A stretch of 64,000 nt of DNA. Source: Oryzias latipes (taxonomy: Eukaryota > Chordata > Actinopteri > Beloniformes > Adrianichthyidae). The stretch is taken from positions 12,342,464 through 12,406,463 of the forward strand of contig NC_019879.2 in the NCBI RefSeq assembly GCF_002234675.1. The letters run 5' to 3'. A model generated the notes under the pieces. The model made no database searches. It worked only from the letters and a program-made list of their open reading frames with translations, and had not been told where the DNA came from. Below, in pieces: positions 35,393 to 45,715 of the stretch (position 1 is the first letter of the stretch; every line of letters starts with the position of its first letter). A program made the translations under genes and the position numbers.

Positions 35393-36301
35393 AGTCAAAG
35401 TCAAAGTCAACTTTATTGCCAATTCTTCACATGTGCATCACATACAATGAATCGAAATTCCGTTTCTTACTCTCTCGTCTGTTCAGGAGAAGAAAAATAA
35501 AAACAAAGTATACGTTTAAAATAAGATGAATAAGTAAAAAGAAAGAAAAAAATTACAATATACAACATTGGCAATTTGCTATAAAAGTGCGAGTGCATTT
35601 ATGGCAGTGTCAGGTGCAGAGTTAGATCCTGGGGGGAGGGGGGCGTTTTCTGTGGGTGTGTGCTGTTTAGTCCTTCAAAGCGTGAAAAGAAGCTGTTCAG
35701 GTTGTTGAGAAGGGGGGTGTTGTTCTCACAGCTCTGCGGTGCAGGCTTGTAGTCTGTGATGGCCTGGATGCCCTGCCACAGGCTCCGTGCATCTCTGCTG
35801 TCGTTGAAGTTGGAAGAGACTTTATGCATATAGTCCTTTTTTGCTTTCCTGATGCCCCGGGACAGGTTGGCTCTTGCTGTTCTTAGGCCAGCTTCATCCC
35901 CTGCTCTGAAGGCATTGTCTCTGGCTCTCAGTAGCCCTTTGACTTCCCCTGTCAGCCAGGGCTTCTGGTTGGCTTGAATGATGATGCTTTTTGTGTGTGT
36001 CACATCATCGATGCACTTTGTGATGTAGGAGGTTACTGTGTCTGTGTACTCCTCGATGTCTGTCAGGTTGTTGTAGGTGGCAGTTTGTTTAAACATTTCC
36101 CAGTCTGTTGTTTCAAAGCAGTCCTGAAGGGCAGAGGATGCACTCTCTGGCCAGACTCTTATTTTCTTCAAGACTGGTTTTGCAAGTTTCACCCTTTGTC
36201 TGTATGCAGGCGTTAGCATAACACTAATGTGGTCTGATGTTCCGATGTGGGGGAGGGGGTTGCTCTGTAAGCTTGTTTGTGTAGATAAGCAAAACGAAAA
36301 T
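35393..36301 (-). mobile_element. LINE (CR1/L2-like), 3' part, inserted in the gypsy integrase gene
   Basis: The minus-strand 3' end is GGCAATAAAGTTGACTTTGA with reiterated GACTTT, a common LINE tail. The frame 35599-36219 (206 codons) carries the end of the endonuclease (SDHISVML, containing the catalytic Asp-His pair of apurinic-type endonucleases). The linker before RT follows: KPWLTGEVKGLLRARDNAF, RKAKKDYMHKV and DARSLWQGIQAITDYKP. It stops at LTLHLTLP and joins straight to the 3' tail: reverse transcriptase is absent. The 5' part lies at 42262-42341, beyond the foldback block. Confidence 0.75.
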
Positions 36302-36307
36302 AAACAC
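36302..36307. repeat. Target-site duplication AAACAC, left copy
   Basis: AAACAC immediately precedes the foldback block (36308); the same six bases follow it at 42256-42261. Confidence 0.65.
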
Positions 36308-37135
36308 TATGGTGTCAAAATAGAGCCTAAAGTATTGCGCATCAAAACAGTAAAACCGCGCATCAAAACCCCAAATCTGCGAATCAAAATGCATAAATTG
36401 AGAACCAAAACCCACAATTTGCAACCAAAGGCCTTTCCCCAAAGCACAATCCTATTTCTCAGCTGCCGATTTGTTTTCTCGCCATTCTGAAATCCTGTTT
36501 TTGAGTTGCAGTTTTATTTTGAAACTGTCTTTTTGAGTTGCGCTTTTATTTTTTGCGGTTTTGATTCTAAAACCTGTCGACACGTAAAAACAGCGACATG
36601 TCAGTCAAGGGGAGGGGAGGCGGGACATCCCTGATATCCAGAAGCTCATTGGCTACCGAATAAGACCGAGTCTTACGTCAACAGACCAGTTTAGAATGTG
36701 CCGGTAAGTTTCTCATGTTTTTCATATCTTTTACTATATTAAAAGATCAAAATTGTACTTTATTTAACCAGAGGACGCCAGCACATTCAGATGAGGAGCT
36801 CCACCAGTAGCTGCTAGTGAAAAAATATGTTAGAAAGTTAGATGTTGCATGAAAAACTACCACCATTGTTCTCCTGTGTTAGCATGCTAGCTAGCTCAAT
36901 GCTAGCGGGGTATCCAGCTCTTCTCATGACTTTTGTGGATTAAACAAAGTACATTTTTTACCACAGTGTCAGGATCGGTCATGTCAACCTGGGAATAATT
37001 GCTCGTGGATTGTCACTATGGTTAATCAAATAGTTTTTTAAGAAGTACATTCATGTATATATAAGGTTTTTCAATATTTCCTTAGGGATTACACAGATGG
37101 ATTGAACAACAAAGCAACATATTGCTGCAAGAAAG
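36308..37135 (+). repeat. Foldback unit 1, left arm
   Basis: Inverted relative to 38385-39196. Identity is high to about 37035 (CACAGTGTCAGGATCGGTCA and its surroundings). It then weakens but continues through a CTTAG|GGATTACACAGATGG splice-acceptor-like segment that matches TTCAG|GGTTTACAGACAG in the other arm. Confidence 0.8.
36590..36710 (+). promoter_or_regulatory. Promoter-like segment and splice donor in the foldback arm
   Basis: AAGGGGAGGGGAGGCGGGAC resembles clustered GC boxes, and CTCATTGGCTACC contains an inverted CCAAT box. About 50 bp further, ATGTGCCG|GTAAGT is a consensus splice donor (GT at 36704). The same block is mirrored in the other three arms (minus donor near 38819; also about 39614 plus and 41812 minus). 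I infer that each arm drives a transcript into the centre; this is not shown directly. Confidence 0.45.
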
Positions 37136-37361
37136 CGACACCTTTCCTAGTTTGGGATCAAGTTAATCCCTATTTAAAATAAATAAATAAAAGAAACACA
37201 ATTTTTATTTGAAGTACCAGAGCAAATTTCCCACAGGTGGGATCAATAAAGTTTTTCTGATTCTGAACTGTATTCCAAAATAATTTTCTGAACCTTAAAG
37301 ATTGCAGGTTAACACAGGAAGTTACCTTTCACAATATGCAGCTACTGAGTAGCAATTAAGG

Positions 37362-37410
37362 TGTGTGTGTGTATATATATATATATAAATATATACACAC
37401 ACACACACTC
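37362..37410. repeat. (TG)n(TA)n(CA)n microsatellite in foldback unit 1
   Basis: TG repeats pass into TA repeats and then CA repeats, a self-complementary microsatellite. The equivalent in unit 2 (40272-40372) is about twice as long. Confidence 0.9.
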
Positions 37411-37448
37411 ATTTTAACTGTCTTAAATACATTTTTCTTTGTGTGCAG

Positions 37449-37607
37449 GATGCTGTGGACATTGGATGACAGACTAACTTAAACCAGGCAGAGCAGGAAA
37501 CTGTTGGAGTTGTTGTTCCCTCTGTGGCTTGTCCTCTCTCCTCTCAGACCTGTTCAACCCTTGTGGACATCAGAAAACCATGGCCAAGACATTAACATTT
37601 ATGTACT
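37449..37607 (+). pseudogene. Exon-like open segment of foldback unit 1, disabled
   Basis: Follows a good acceptor (TTTTTCTTTGTGTGCAG). It corresponds to the open segment of unit 2 at 40407-40568, but carries a TGA where unit 2 has CGA (at GGATGACAG) and lacks one G in the CTTGTGGGACATC stretch. Whether it was ever coding is unproven. Confidence 0.35.
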
Positions 37608-38384
37608 GATCTATGCATGTCATCACAGCAGGATGTAACAAAAACTAACAATGTGAACAGATCTCATCTGCCTTACAAAATACTGCCCCCCTTAAGAAAA
37701 TAAATGGCTAATAATCACCACTGGTATTTTGTAAAGCTTCATTTTTTAATGATTGACCATTGAATGTGTTTTGTACAAAAGACTGATGGTTTTGCAAATA
37801 TCTTTGAAACACATAGTCAAGTGCATTAGATTCTGTGAAATTCTGAACCACAATTCAGAGAAATTAAAATAACTGTTTTTAAAACTCCTTAAAAGACTTG
37901 AGGTGGAAAAGTCACTGTTTTCGTACAGGCACTAAGAAATGGGAAGCAGACAGTGTGGTCGAAATGGACAACTATTTTAAAGGCTTCTCTTTCAGTTGAC
38001 AGGAGATGTCTGTGAGCCTGCTGGACAGCCTTTGCATCACACTGGGACGTCTTTGGGGCCTGCATCTGGAAAGAAACAAAAACAGATTAGATTACATTTT
38101 TTTTCATTACCTTAAAGAAGATGTAGACATCCACGTCGTAGCTGCCTCAGTATTCCTGCCTTTTTTGTTATGGTATGCATAACAACGGCCCTTATAGAAA
38201 ACAACAAACATTCAGCAATAGTCAATTTTAAAACCACCACCCAATTAAATATACTAATAATTCTATTGATGTCTAATACTGGAATAATTTTAAGTGGAAT
38301 AAAACACGTTTTTGCTGGTCTGCTACAATTTACTCTGCTCTGGTTCACTCGAATACCGGACTTCTGCCAGTCTGCATAGTGCAG

Positions 38385-39196
38385 ACGCATACATTTTGAA
38401 TAATATGGCACAGCAATATTGTTTCTCTGTTCAATAATTCCCTCTGTCTGTAAACCCTGAAAAATATTGAGAAACCTTATAGGTTATAACATATTTGATT
38501 AACCTAGTGACAATTCACGGACAATTATTCCCAGGTTTACATGACCGATCCTGACACTGTGGTAAAAAATGTACTTTGTTTAATCCACAAAAGTCATGAG
38601 AAGAGCTGGATACCCCGCTAGCATTGAGCTAGCTAGCATGCTAACACAGGAGAACAATGGTGGTAGTTTTTCATGCAACATCTAACTTTCTAACATCTTT
38701 TTTCACTAGCAGCTACTGGTGGAGCTCCTCATCTGAATGTGCTGGCGTCCTCTGGTTAAATAAAGTACAATTTTGATCTTTTAATATAGTAAAAGATATG
38801 AAAAACATGAGAAACTTACCGGCACATTCTAAACTGGTCTGTTGACGTAAGACTCGGTCTTATTCGGTAGCCAATGAGCTTCTGGATATCAGGGATGTCC
38901 CGCCTCCCCTCCCCTTGACTGACATGTAGCTGTTTTTACGTGTCGACAGGTTTTAGAATCAAAACCGCAAAAAAATAAAAGCGCAACTCAAAAAGACAGT
39001 TTCAAAATAAAACTGCAACTCAAAAACAGGATTTCAGAATGGCGAGAAAACAAATCGGCAGCTGAGAAATAGGATTGTGCTTTGGGGAAAGGCTTTGGTT
39101 GCAAATTGTGGGTTTTGGTTCTCAATTTATGCATTTTGATTTGCAGATTTGGGGTTTTGATGCGCGGTTTTACTGTTTTGATGCGCAATACTTTAG
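38385..39196 (-). repeat. Foldback unit 1, right arm
   Basis: Inverted copy of 36308-37135. It ends ...GCGCAATACTTTAG at 39196, directly against the TATGGTG start of unit 2. The outermost 19 bases of the terminal module are missing at this junction. Confidence 0.8.
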
Positions 39197-40045
39197 TATG
39201 GTGTCAAAATAGAGCCTAAAGTATTGCGCATCAAAACAGTAAAACCGCGCATCAAAACCCCAAATCTGCGAATCAAAATGCATAAATTGAGAACCAAAAC
39301 CCACAATTTGCAACTAAAAGCCTTTCCCCAAAGCACAATCCTATTTCTCAGCTGCCGATTTGTTTTCTCGCCATTCTGAAATCCTGTTTTTGAGTTGCAG
39401 TTTTATTTTGAAACTGTCTTTTTGAGTTGCGCTTTTATTTTTTGAGTTGCGCTTTTATTTTTTGCGGTTTTGATTCTAAAACCTGTCGACACGTAAAAAC
39501 AGCGACATGTCAGTCAAGGGGAGGGGAGGCGGGACATCCCTGATATCCAGAAGCTCATTGGCTACCGAATAAGACCGAGTCTTACGTCAACAGACCAGTT
39601 TAGAATGTGCCGGTAAGTTTCTCATGTTTTTCATATCTTTTACTATATTAAAATATCAAAATTGTACTTTATTTAACCAGAGGACGCCAGCACATTCAGA
39701 TGAGGAGCTCCACCAGTAGCTGCTAGTGAAAAAAGATGTTAAAAAGTTAGATGTTGCATGACAAACTATCAGCATTGTTCTCCTGTGTTAGCATGCTAGC
39801 TAGCTCAATGCTAGCGGGGTATCCAGCTCTTTCTCATGACTTTTGTGGATTAAACAAAGTACATTTTTTACCACAGTGTCAGGATCAGTCATGTCAACCT
39901 GGGAATAATTGCCCGTGGATTGTCACTATGGTTAATCAAATAGTTTTTTAAGAAGTACATTCATGTGTATATATAAGGTTTTTCAATATTTCCTTAGGGA
40001 TTACACAGATGGATTGAACAACAAAGCAACATATTACTGCAAGAA
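39197..40045 (+). repeat. Foldback unit 2, left arm
   Basis: Near-identical to the unit 1 left arm, with one extra CTTTTATTTTTTGAGTTGCG module and scattered substitutions. Confidence 0.8.
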
Positions 40046-40271
40046 AGTGACACCTTTCCTAGTTTGGGATCAAGTTAATCCCTATTTAAAATCATTAAAT
40101 AAAACAAACACAATTTTTATTTGAAGTACCAGAGCAAATTTCCCACAGGTGGGATCAATAAAGTTTTTCTGATTCTGAACTGTATTCCAAAATAATTTTC
40201 TCAACCTTAAAGATTGCAGGTTAACACAGGAAGTTACCTTTCACAATATGCAGCTACTGAGTAGCAATTAA

Positions 40272-40272
40272 G

Positions 40273-40329
<57 letters not shown>

Positions 40330-40372
40330 ATATATATAATATATATATATATACACACACACACACTCATTT
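40272..40372. repeat. (TG)n(TA)n(CA)n microsatellite in foldback unit 2
   Basis: Expanded relative to unit 1 (37362-37410). The apparent Tyr/Ile-rich start of the frame beginning at 40275 comes from this repeat. Confidence 0.9.
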
Positions 40373-40406
40373 TAACTGTCTTAAATACATTTTTCTTTGT
40401 GTGCAG

Positions 40407-40568
40407 GATGCTGTGGACATTGGACGACAGACTAACTTAAACCAGGCAGAGCAGGAAACTGTTGGAGTTGTTGTTCCCTCTGTGGCTTGTCCTCTCTCCT
40501 CTCAGACCTGTTCAACCCTTGTGGGACATCAGAAAACCATGGCCAAGACATTAACATTTATGTACTGA
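40407..40568 (+). other. Exon-like open segment of foldback unit 2
   Basis: After the acceptor CTTTGTGTGCAG the frame reads DAVDIGRQTNLNQAEQETVG and continues to a TGA at 40566. An AATAAA follows at about 40659. I recognise no domain. A candidate opposite-strand exon starts at about 41024 after CTTTCCAG and is open for about 60 codons. These may be pieces of two convergent genes or of non-coding transcripts; neither is established. Confidence 0.3.
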
Positions 40569-41389
40569 TCTATGCATGTCATCACAGCAGGATGTAACAA
40601 AAACTAACAATGTGAACAGATCTCATCTGCCTTACAAAATACTGCCCCCCTTAAGAAAATAAATGGCTAATAATCACCACTGGTATTTTGTAAAGCTTCA
40701 TTTTTTAATGTGTGACCATTGAATGTGTTTTGTACAAAAGACTGATGGTTTTGCAAATATCTTTGAAACACAGAGTCAAGTGCATTAGGTTCTGTGAAAT
40801 TCTGAACCACAATTCAGAGAAATTAAAATAACTGTTTTTAAAACTCCTTAAAAGACTTGAGGTGGAAAAGTCACTGTTTTCGTACAGGCACTAAGAAATG
40901 GGAAGCAGACAGTGTGGTCGAAATGGACAACTATTTTAAAGGCTTCTCTTTCAGTTGACAGGAGATGTCTGTGAGCCTGCTGGACAGCCTTTGCATCACA
41001 CTGGGACGTCTTTGGGGCCTGCATCTGGAAAGAAACAAAAACAGCAAAGTTAATTAACCAAAAAAAGAAGAGAAAAATTAAGATTAAATTTTTTTTCATT
41101 ACCTTAAAGAAGATGTAGACATCCACGTCGTAGCTGCCTCAGTATTCCTGCCTTTTTTGTTATGGTATGCATAACAACGGCCCTTATAGAAAACAACAGA
41201 CATTCAGCAATAGTCAATTTTAAAACCACCACCCAATTAAATATACCAATAATTCTATTGATGTCTAATACTGGAATAATTTTAAGTGGAATAAAACACG
41301 TTTTTGCTGGTCTGCTACAATTTACTCTGCTCTGGTTCACTCGAATACCGGACTTCTGCCAGTGTGCATAGTGCAGACGCATACATTTT

Positions 41390-42255
41390 GAATAATATGG
41401 CACAGCAATATTGTTGCTCTGTTCAATAATTCCCTCTGTCTGTGTAAACCCTGAAAAATATTGAGAAACCTTATAGGTTATAACATATTTGATTAACCCT
41501 AGTGACAATTCACGGACAATTATTCCCAGGTTTACATGACCGATCCTGACACTGTGGTAAAAAATGTACTTTGTTTAATCCACAAAAGTCATGAGAAGAG
41601 CTGGATACCCCGCTAGCATTGAGCTAGCTAGCATGCTAACACGGGAGGACAATGGTGATAGTTTTTCATGCAACATCTAACTTTCTAACATCTTTTTTCA
41701 CTAGCAGCTACTGGGGGAGCTCCTCATCTGAATGTGCTGGCGTCCTCTGGTTAAATAAAGTACAATTTTGATCTTTTAATATAGTAAAAGATATGAAAAA
41801 CATGAGAAACTTACCGGCACATTCTAAACTGGTCTGTTGACGTAAGACTCGGTCTTATTCGGTAGCCAATGAGCTTCTGGATATCAGGGATGTCCCGCCT
41901 CCCCTCCCCTTGACTGACATGTCGCTGTTTTTACGTGTCGACAGGTTTTAGAATCAAAACCGCAAAAAATAAAAGCGCAACTCAAAAAATAAAAGCGCAA
42001 CTCAAAAAGACAGTTTCAAAATAAAACTGCAACTCAAAAACAGGATTTCAGAATGGCGAGAAAACAAATCGGCAGCTGAGAAATAGGATTGTGCTTTGGG
42101 GAAAGGCTTTTGGTTGCAAATTGTGGGTTTTGATTCTCAATTTATGCATTTTGATTCGCAGATTTGGGGTTTTGATGCGCGGTTTTACTGTTTTGATGCG
42201 CAATACTTTAGGCTCTATTTTGACACCATACTTTAGGCTCTATTTTGACACCATA
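41390..42255 (-). repeat. Foldback unit 2, right arm
   Basis: Inverted copy of 39197-40045. It ends with two tandem 25-bp terminal modules (42206-42230 and 42231-42255, each CTTTAGGCTCTATTTTGACA plus CCATA). Confidence 0.85.
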
Positions 42256-42261
42256 AAACAC

Positions 42262-42341
42262 AGACACGCGCACTGAGAGAGCAAGGGGCCGCTGCGACTG
42301 CTCGCGCTGCACGCACGTTTACTAACTAACTAACTACTTAC
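42262..42341 (-). mobile_element. LINE 5' end fragment
   Basis: The segment between the foldback block and the resumption of the gypsy integrase. Minus strand: TAAGTAGTTAGTTAGTTAGT and then a GC-rich stretch (CGTGCAGCGCGAGCAGTCGC). It is probably the 5' untranslated start of the LINE whose 3' part is at 35393-36301. The interrupted gypsy gene resumes at CTCTTTG (42342 side) and TTTTGTG (35392 side), giving a shared TTTG as the likely short target duplication. Confidence 0.5.
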
Positions 42342-42830
42342 AAAGAGGCAGATTAGTAGTAGACAGCCAAACCCTTTGACCCACTTGATAGGAGGGAACA
42401 GGAATCCTTCGTCGGTTTGCAGTGGTGCGGTAGATCTCCACGGTCCGTAGGAGAGTCTGCCGGGCCTTGCGCTAGGCCTGTTGACATCTCCGAACGAACA
42501 CATGGGCAGACAGCACAGAAACCTCCCCTTCTTGGGAGGTAAAGAGAAGGGGGTGGTAACCAAACACAACCTGGAAGGGGATAACCCTGTGGCAGACAAA
42601 GGAAGAGTATTATGAGCAAAATTTACCCAGACCAGATTACGGGACCATGACGTTGGCTCACGGGCACAGAGGAAACGGAGGCTGGTTTCCAATTGTTGGT
42701 TGAGGCGTTCTGATTGGCCATTTGACTGCGGGTGGAAACCAGGGCCTTCTAGGAATAGACAGAGGCTGCAGTAACCCAGCAGGTGGGGATGTGGTTGCTT
42801 TGACCTGGGCACATTCTGGACAAGCAGACA
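42342..42830 (-). pseudogene. Gypsy integrase with catalytic-core deletion
   Basis: Minus strand: zinc-finger remnants before it ([20 protein letters not shown] at about 42850-42790), then [18 protein letters not shown], the region after the second catalytic Asp that carries the conserved Glu. The sequence continues with AHNTLP and, in another frame, [10 protein letters not shown]. In full elements about 150-200 residues with the first two catalytic Asp lie between the zinc finger and GFHPQ; here they are absent. At least one frameshift is also present. Confidence 0.75.
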
Positions 42831-43045
42831 ACATTGATGTTCAAAACATACGTGAAGTGTGAAACCATTGAATTACTCTGGCTCTGAGATTAACAGGTAC
42901 ATAGAGACATCCTACGGGTTAGGCAGATGGATATGGAGAGTCCTGGTTAACTGATCTTACCTCCTCTTCTATGTCAGTGCTGAGCACAGCGAGTCGAGCA
43001 GAGGTAGGCAGGATGAAGTTGGGAAAAACTTCCCTCGAAGGACAA

Positions 43046-43447
43046 TCATCTACGGGACAGCGCATCAGCCTTCACGTTTCGTGACCCTGGTCTATAGGAC
43101 AAACAGAAGGTAAAACGGTTAAAGAAAAGGGCCCAGGGATCCTGGCGAGAGTTCATCCTTTTGGCAGTTCTTAAATACTCCAGGCTCTTGTGATCAGTGA
43201 ACACAACAAAAGGAATTTCAGCCCCTTCCAAGCAATGCCGCCACTCTTCTAGCGCATCCTCGATGGCTAGTAACTCTCTACCTCCGACGTGGTAGTTTCT
43301 TTCAGCGTTGGACAGGTGGCGGGAATGGGAAGCACATGGATGTATCTTGTTATCCAAACTATGTTGGGATAGAACTGCACCGATCCCAACGTCAGAAGCA
43401 TCCACTCCCACAATGAACTGTTTACTGGGGTCAGGTGTGACCAACAC
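43046..43447 (-). pseudogene. Gypsy RNase H domain
   Basis: [18 protein letters not shown] (first catalytic Asp), [16 protein letters not shown] (Glu), [15 protein letters not shown] (Asp) and [16 protein letters not shown] form the standard Ty3/gypsy RNase H order. The frame is open but is offset from the RT frame by a frameshift near 43440. Confidence 0.85.
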
Positions 43448-44150
43448 AGGAGCTGATGTAAAATTGGTTCTTTAGATCTTGGAAGGCAGATTCAGCTTTC
43501 TGGTTCCAAGAAAATTTCTGTTTGGATGATGTCAAGGCATGTAGAGGGGAAGCGATCTTACTGTAATTCTTGATGAAGCAACGATAGAAATCGGCAAATC
43601 CTAGAAAACGTAATTGCTTACGGTTCTCAGGTTTAGGCCACTCCAACACTGCCTGGACTTTCTCAGGATCCATCCTACATCTGCCCTCAGCGATGACCAG
43701 ACCCAAGAAAGAAGATGTAGTGACTTGAAATTCACACTTTTCAGCCTTGACGTATAGCTGGTTCTGGAGCAGACGTAGGAGAACCTTGCGCACATGTTGA
43801 ACATGGTCAGCCTCTGAATGAGAGAATATCAGGATATCGTCCAGATAAACAAACATGAAGCGGTTGATTATGCCCTCTAACACATTGTTAACCAAGTTTT
43901 GAAAAACTGTGGGAACCTTGGTCAAGCCCAATGGCATGACTTGGTATTCAAAATGACCTGAAGGCCTGTTAAAAGCCGTCTTCCACTCATCTCCTTCCCT
44001 GATCCGGACCAGATAGTAGGCGTTGCAAAGATCCAGCTTAGTAAAGATCCTGGCCCCCTGAAGGAGTTCAAAAGCAGAGAACATAAGCGTAAGAGGATAA
44101 CGGTTACGTTTAGATACGTTTAGGTTTAGATACGTTTACGTTTAGACGAT
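43431..44150 (-). pseudogene. Gypsy reverse transcriptase
   Basis: Open from the ATG at 44084, but similarity begins earlier, in a stretch corrupted by reiterated ACGTTTA motifs (44100-44150). [20 protein letters not shown] carries motif A Asp, [13 protein letters not shown] is motif B, and [14 protein letters not shown] is motif C with the Asp-Asp pair. The thumb/connection [20 protein letters not shown] follows. Catalytic residues are intact, but the polyprotein around it is not. Confidence 0.88.
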
Positions 44151-44442
44151 AGATGACCTCGGGGGGGAGAAGTACCTGGGAAGAGGTCAATGGGACAATA
44201 TTACGGACAGTGAGGAGGTAAGGTGGTGGCTTTTACCTTGTTAAACACTTCCTTACGGTCGTGATAGAAGGTGACTATTTTAGAGAGGTCTGGGTACTTT
44301 TCAATTGAGACTATGTTCTGCCCAGGGGTTGATGGAGTTTCTATCGCACCGAGGCAGTTTCTGTGGGAGTCAGTACTCCAGGTCAGGAATTGTTATAAAT
44401 GCCAATCAACCTATTTATTATGACGTTGCAACCAAGGCAGGT
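44151..44442 (-). pseudogene. Gypsy protease/RT-entry region, frame lost
   Basis: Lies where the protease and start of RT should be. No frame with a DTG/DSG protease motif is readable, so the region has decayed. Confidence 0.45.
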
Positions 44443-44652
44443 CTAGGATAACAGGAAGGTCAATATTCTTGAGGAGGAGGAGAACAGAGAAAGGCTCACA
44501 TGTCTCCTCCTTTCGTGCTGAGCCTGGGTTTTTACTGGACAGTTATTGAAATGACTGAGAAAACCACAGTAAAAGCATAGGTTCTGCTGGAGACGCCGAT
44601 CTCTCTCCTCTTTGGAGAGTCGAGTGTGACCTAACTGCTTAGGCTCCTCCAT
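44443..44652 (-). pseudogene. Gag CCHC zinc-knuckle region
   Basis: [20 protein letters not shown] precedes [15 protein letters not shown], the Gag C-terminal knuckle context of sushi-like elements. The knuckle is C-x2-C-x4-H-x3-C, one residue shorter than the standard x4 before the last Cys, so it is probably damaged. Confidence 0.75.
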
Positions 44653-44781
44653 ACTGGAACCTGAAGAGGCATACTGCTCGAGGCAAAAACAGGATTGGTG
44701 TTCATGAGAAAATAAAGGACGTGGTTTTTGTGGTCTCTCTCTTCCTCTCTCCTGAATACGTCTGTCAATGCGAGCTGCTAG

Positions 44782-45420
44782 TCATAACAAGTTTTTGATG
44801 CGACTTGGGAATTCACGCGCTGCTAGTTCATCTTTGATGTTTTCAGATAGACCTTCATAAAACCTCTCGTAGAGAGCCTCATCGTTCCACTTGCTGTTAC
44901 TTGTGATGGTCCGAAAACGTATGATGTAATCATCGACTTTCTCTTTACCTTGACATATCTTGGTTAACTGCCGGGCAGCTTCTCGATGGAGTTTCACTAG
45001 GTCGAAAATGTCTCTGAGCTCCTCTGAAAACCTTCTGTATGAAGAACTGATGATCGAATCACGAACCCATTTTGCTGTCGCCCACTGAGCTTCTCGACCA
45101 GTTAGCAGAAAGATGACATAGGCAAACTTTGATCTTTCTGATGGAAATGATGACTCCTGCAGAGAAAAGATCAATTCACATTGGCAGAGAAAAGTCCGAC
45201 ATGAAGCAGGTTTTCCATCATATTTTTCCGGTGGATTCATTTTGGGTTCGTCGATGGGTTGCACAATGATAGAGGGTGGTATTCCTTGTGAAACGCTCAT
45301 AGACGTGAGTCTTTCGGTTATTTCACGCAGATTGAAAGAGAACTCGGCCATCCGCATATCATAATTCCTGAGCGCTCCCTCTACCTGGGACTGGAAATCC
45401 TGAGCTGTCTTTGGGTCCAT
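44782..45420 (-). pseudogene. Gypsy Gag, N-terminal and capsid-like region
   Basis: The frame is open from 45480, but the start at 45420 (MDPKTAQDFQSQVEGALRNY) is preferred because sushi-like Gags start MDP and the upstream codons are leader. PPEKYDGKPASCRTFLCQC, FPSERSKFAYVIFLLTGREA, REAARQLTKICQGKEKVDDY and YEGLSENIKDELAAREFPS are the retrotransposon-gag signatures. The frame ends early at 44782, before the zinc knuckle. Confidence 0.85.
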
Positions 45421-45499
45421 TTTTGGCCGGAACGTTCTGGTAGAATAAGATCTTGAGGACCAACCAAAAACGACAGACACAGGAATGCAGGATCTTGAT

Positions 45500-45715
45500 A
45501 TTTGATATGGGTGGCGGTTTAGCTCAGGTGGTAGAGCAGCAACCGAACGGTCGGCGGATCGATCACCACTCTCCCCAGCCAGCTGTCGGCCCCGAGCGCG
45601 GCTAGTCTGCAGATCACCGCGCCCCCCAGGGGATGGGTCAAAATGTGAAGAAGAATTTCCCCATTGTGGGATAAATAAAGTATCAACTATTATTATTATT
45701 ATTATTTAGTAACTG
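45500..45715 (+). repeat. tRNA-derived SINE in the gypsy leader
   Basis: GGCGGTTTAGCTCAGGTGGT gives an A box and GATCGATCACC a damaged B box. The body CCAGGGGATGGGTCAAAATG, GAAGAATTTCCCCATTG and GATAAATAAAGTATC match the SINE at 22580. It ends in (ATT)n. It lies between the 5' LTR and gag. Confidence 0.85.

Larger units (their letters stand above)
36308..42255. mobile_element. Tandem pair of long inverted-repeat (foldback) elements
   Basis: Two head-to-tail units, 36308-39196 and 39197-42255. Each has long inverted arms (about 0.7 kb of high identity, extending more weakly to about 0.8 kb) around a 1.25-1.45-kb centre. Both outer ends are TATGGTGTCAAAATAGAGCC and its complement. The whole block is flanked by AAACAC. 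Subterminal sequence carries repeated RCATCAAAAC and CAACTCAAAAA motifs. The two units are nearly identical, so the duplication is recent. No transposase is recognised. The 6-bp duplication excludes hAT (8), piggyBac (4) and Tc1 (2); IS3EU- or Dada-type superfamilies are possible by duplication length only. Confidence 0.8.

Noticed and set aside
40275..40406. Tyr/Ile-rich start of an open frame
   Set aside because: Encoded by the (TG)n(TA)n(CA)n microsatellite; only the part after 40407 is worth considering.
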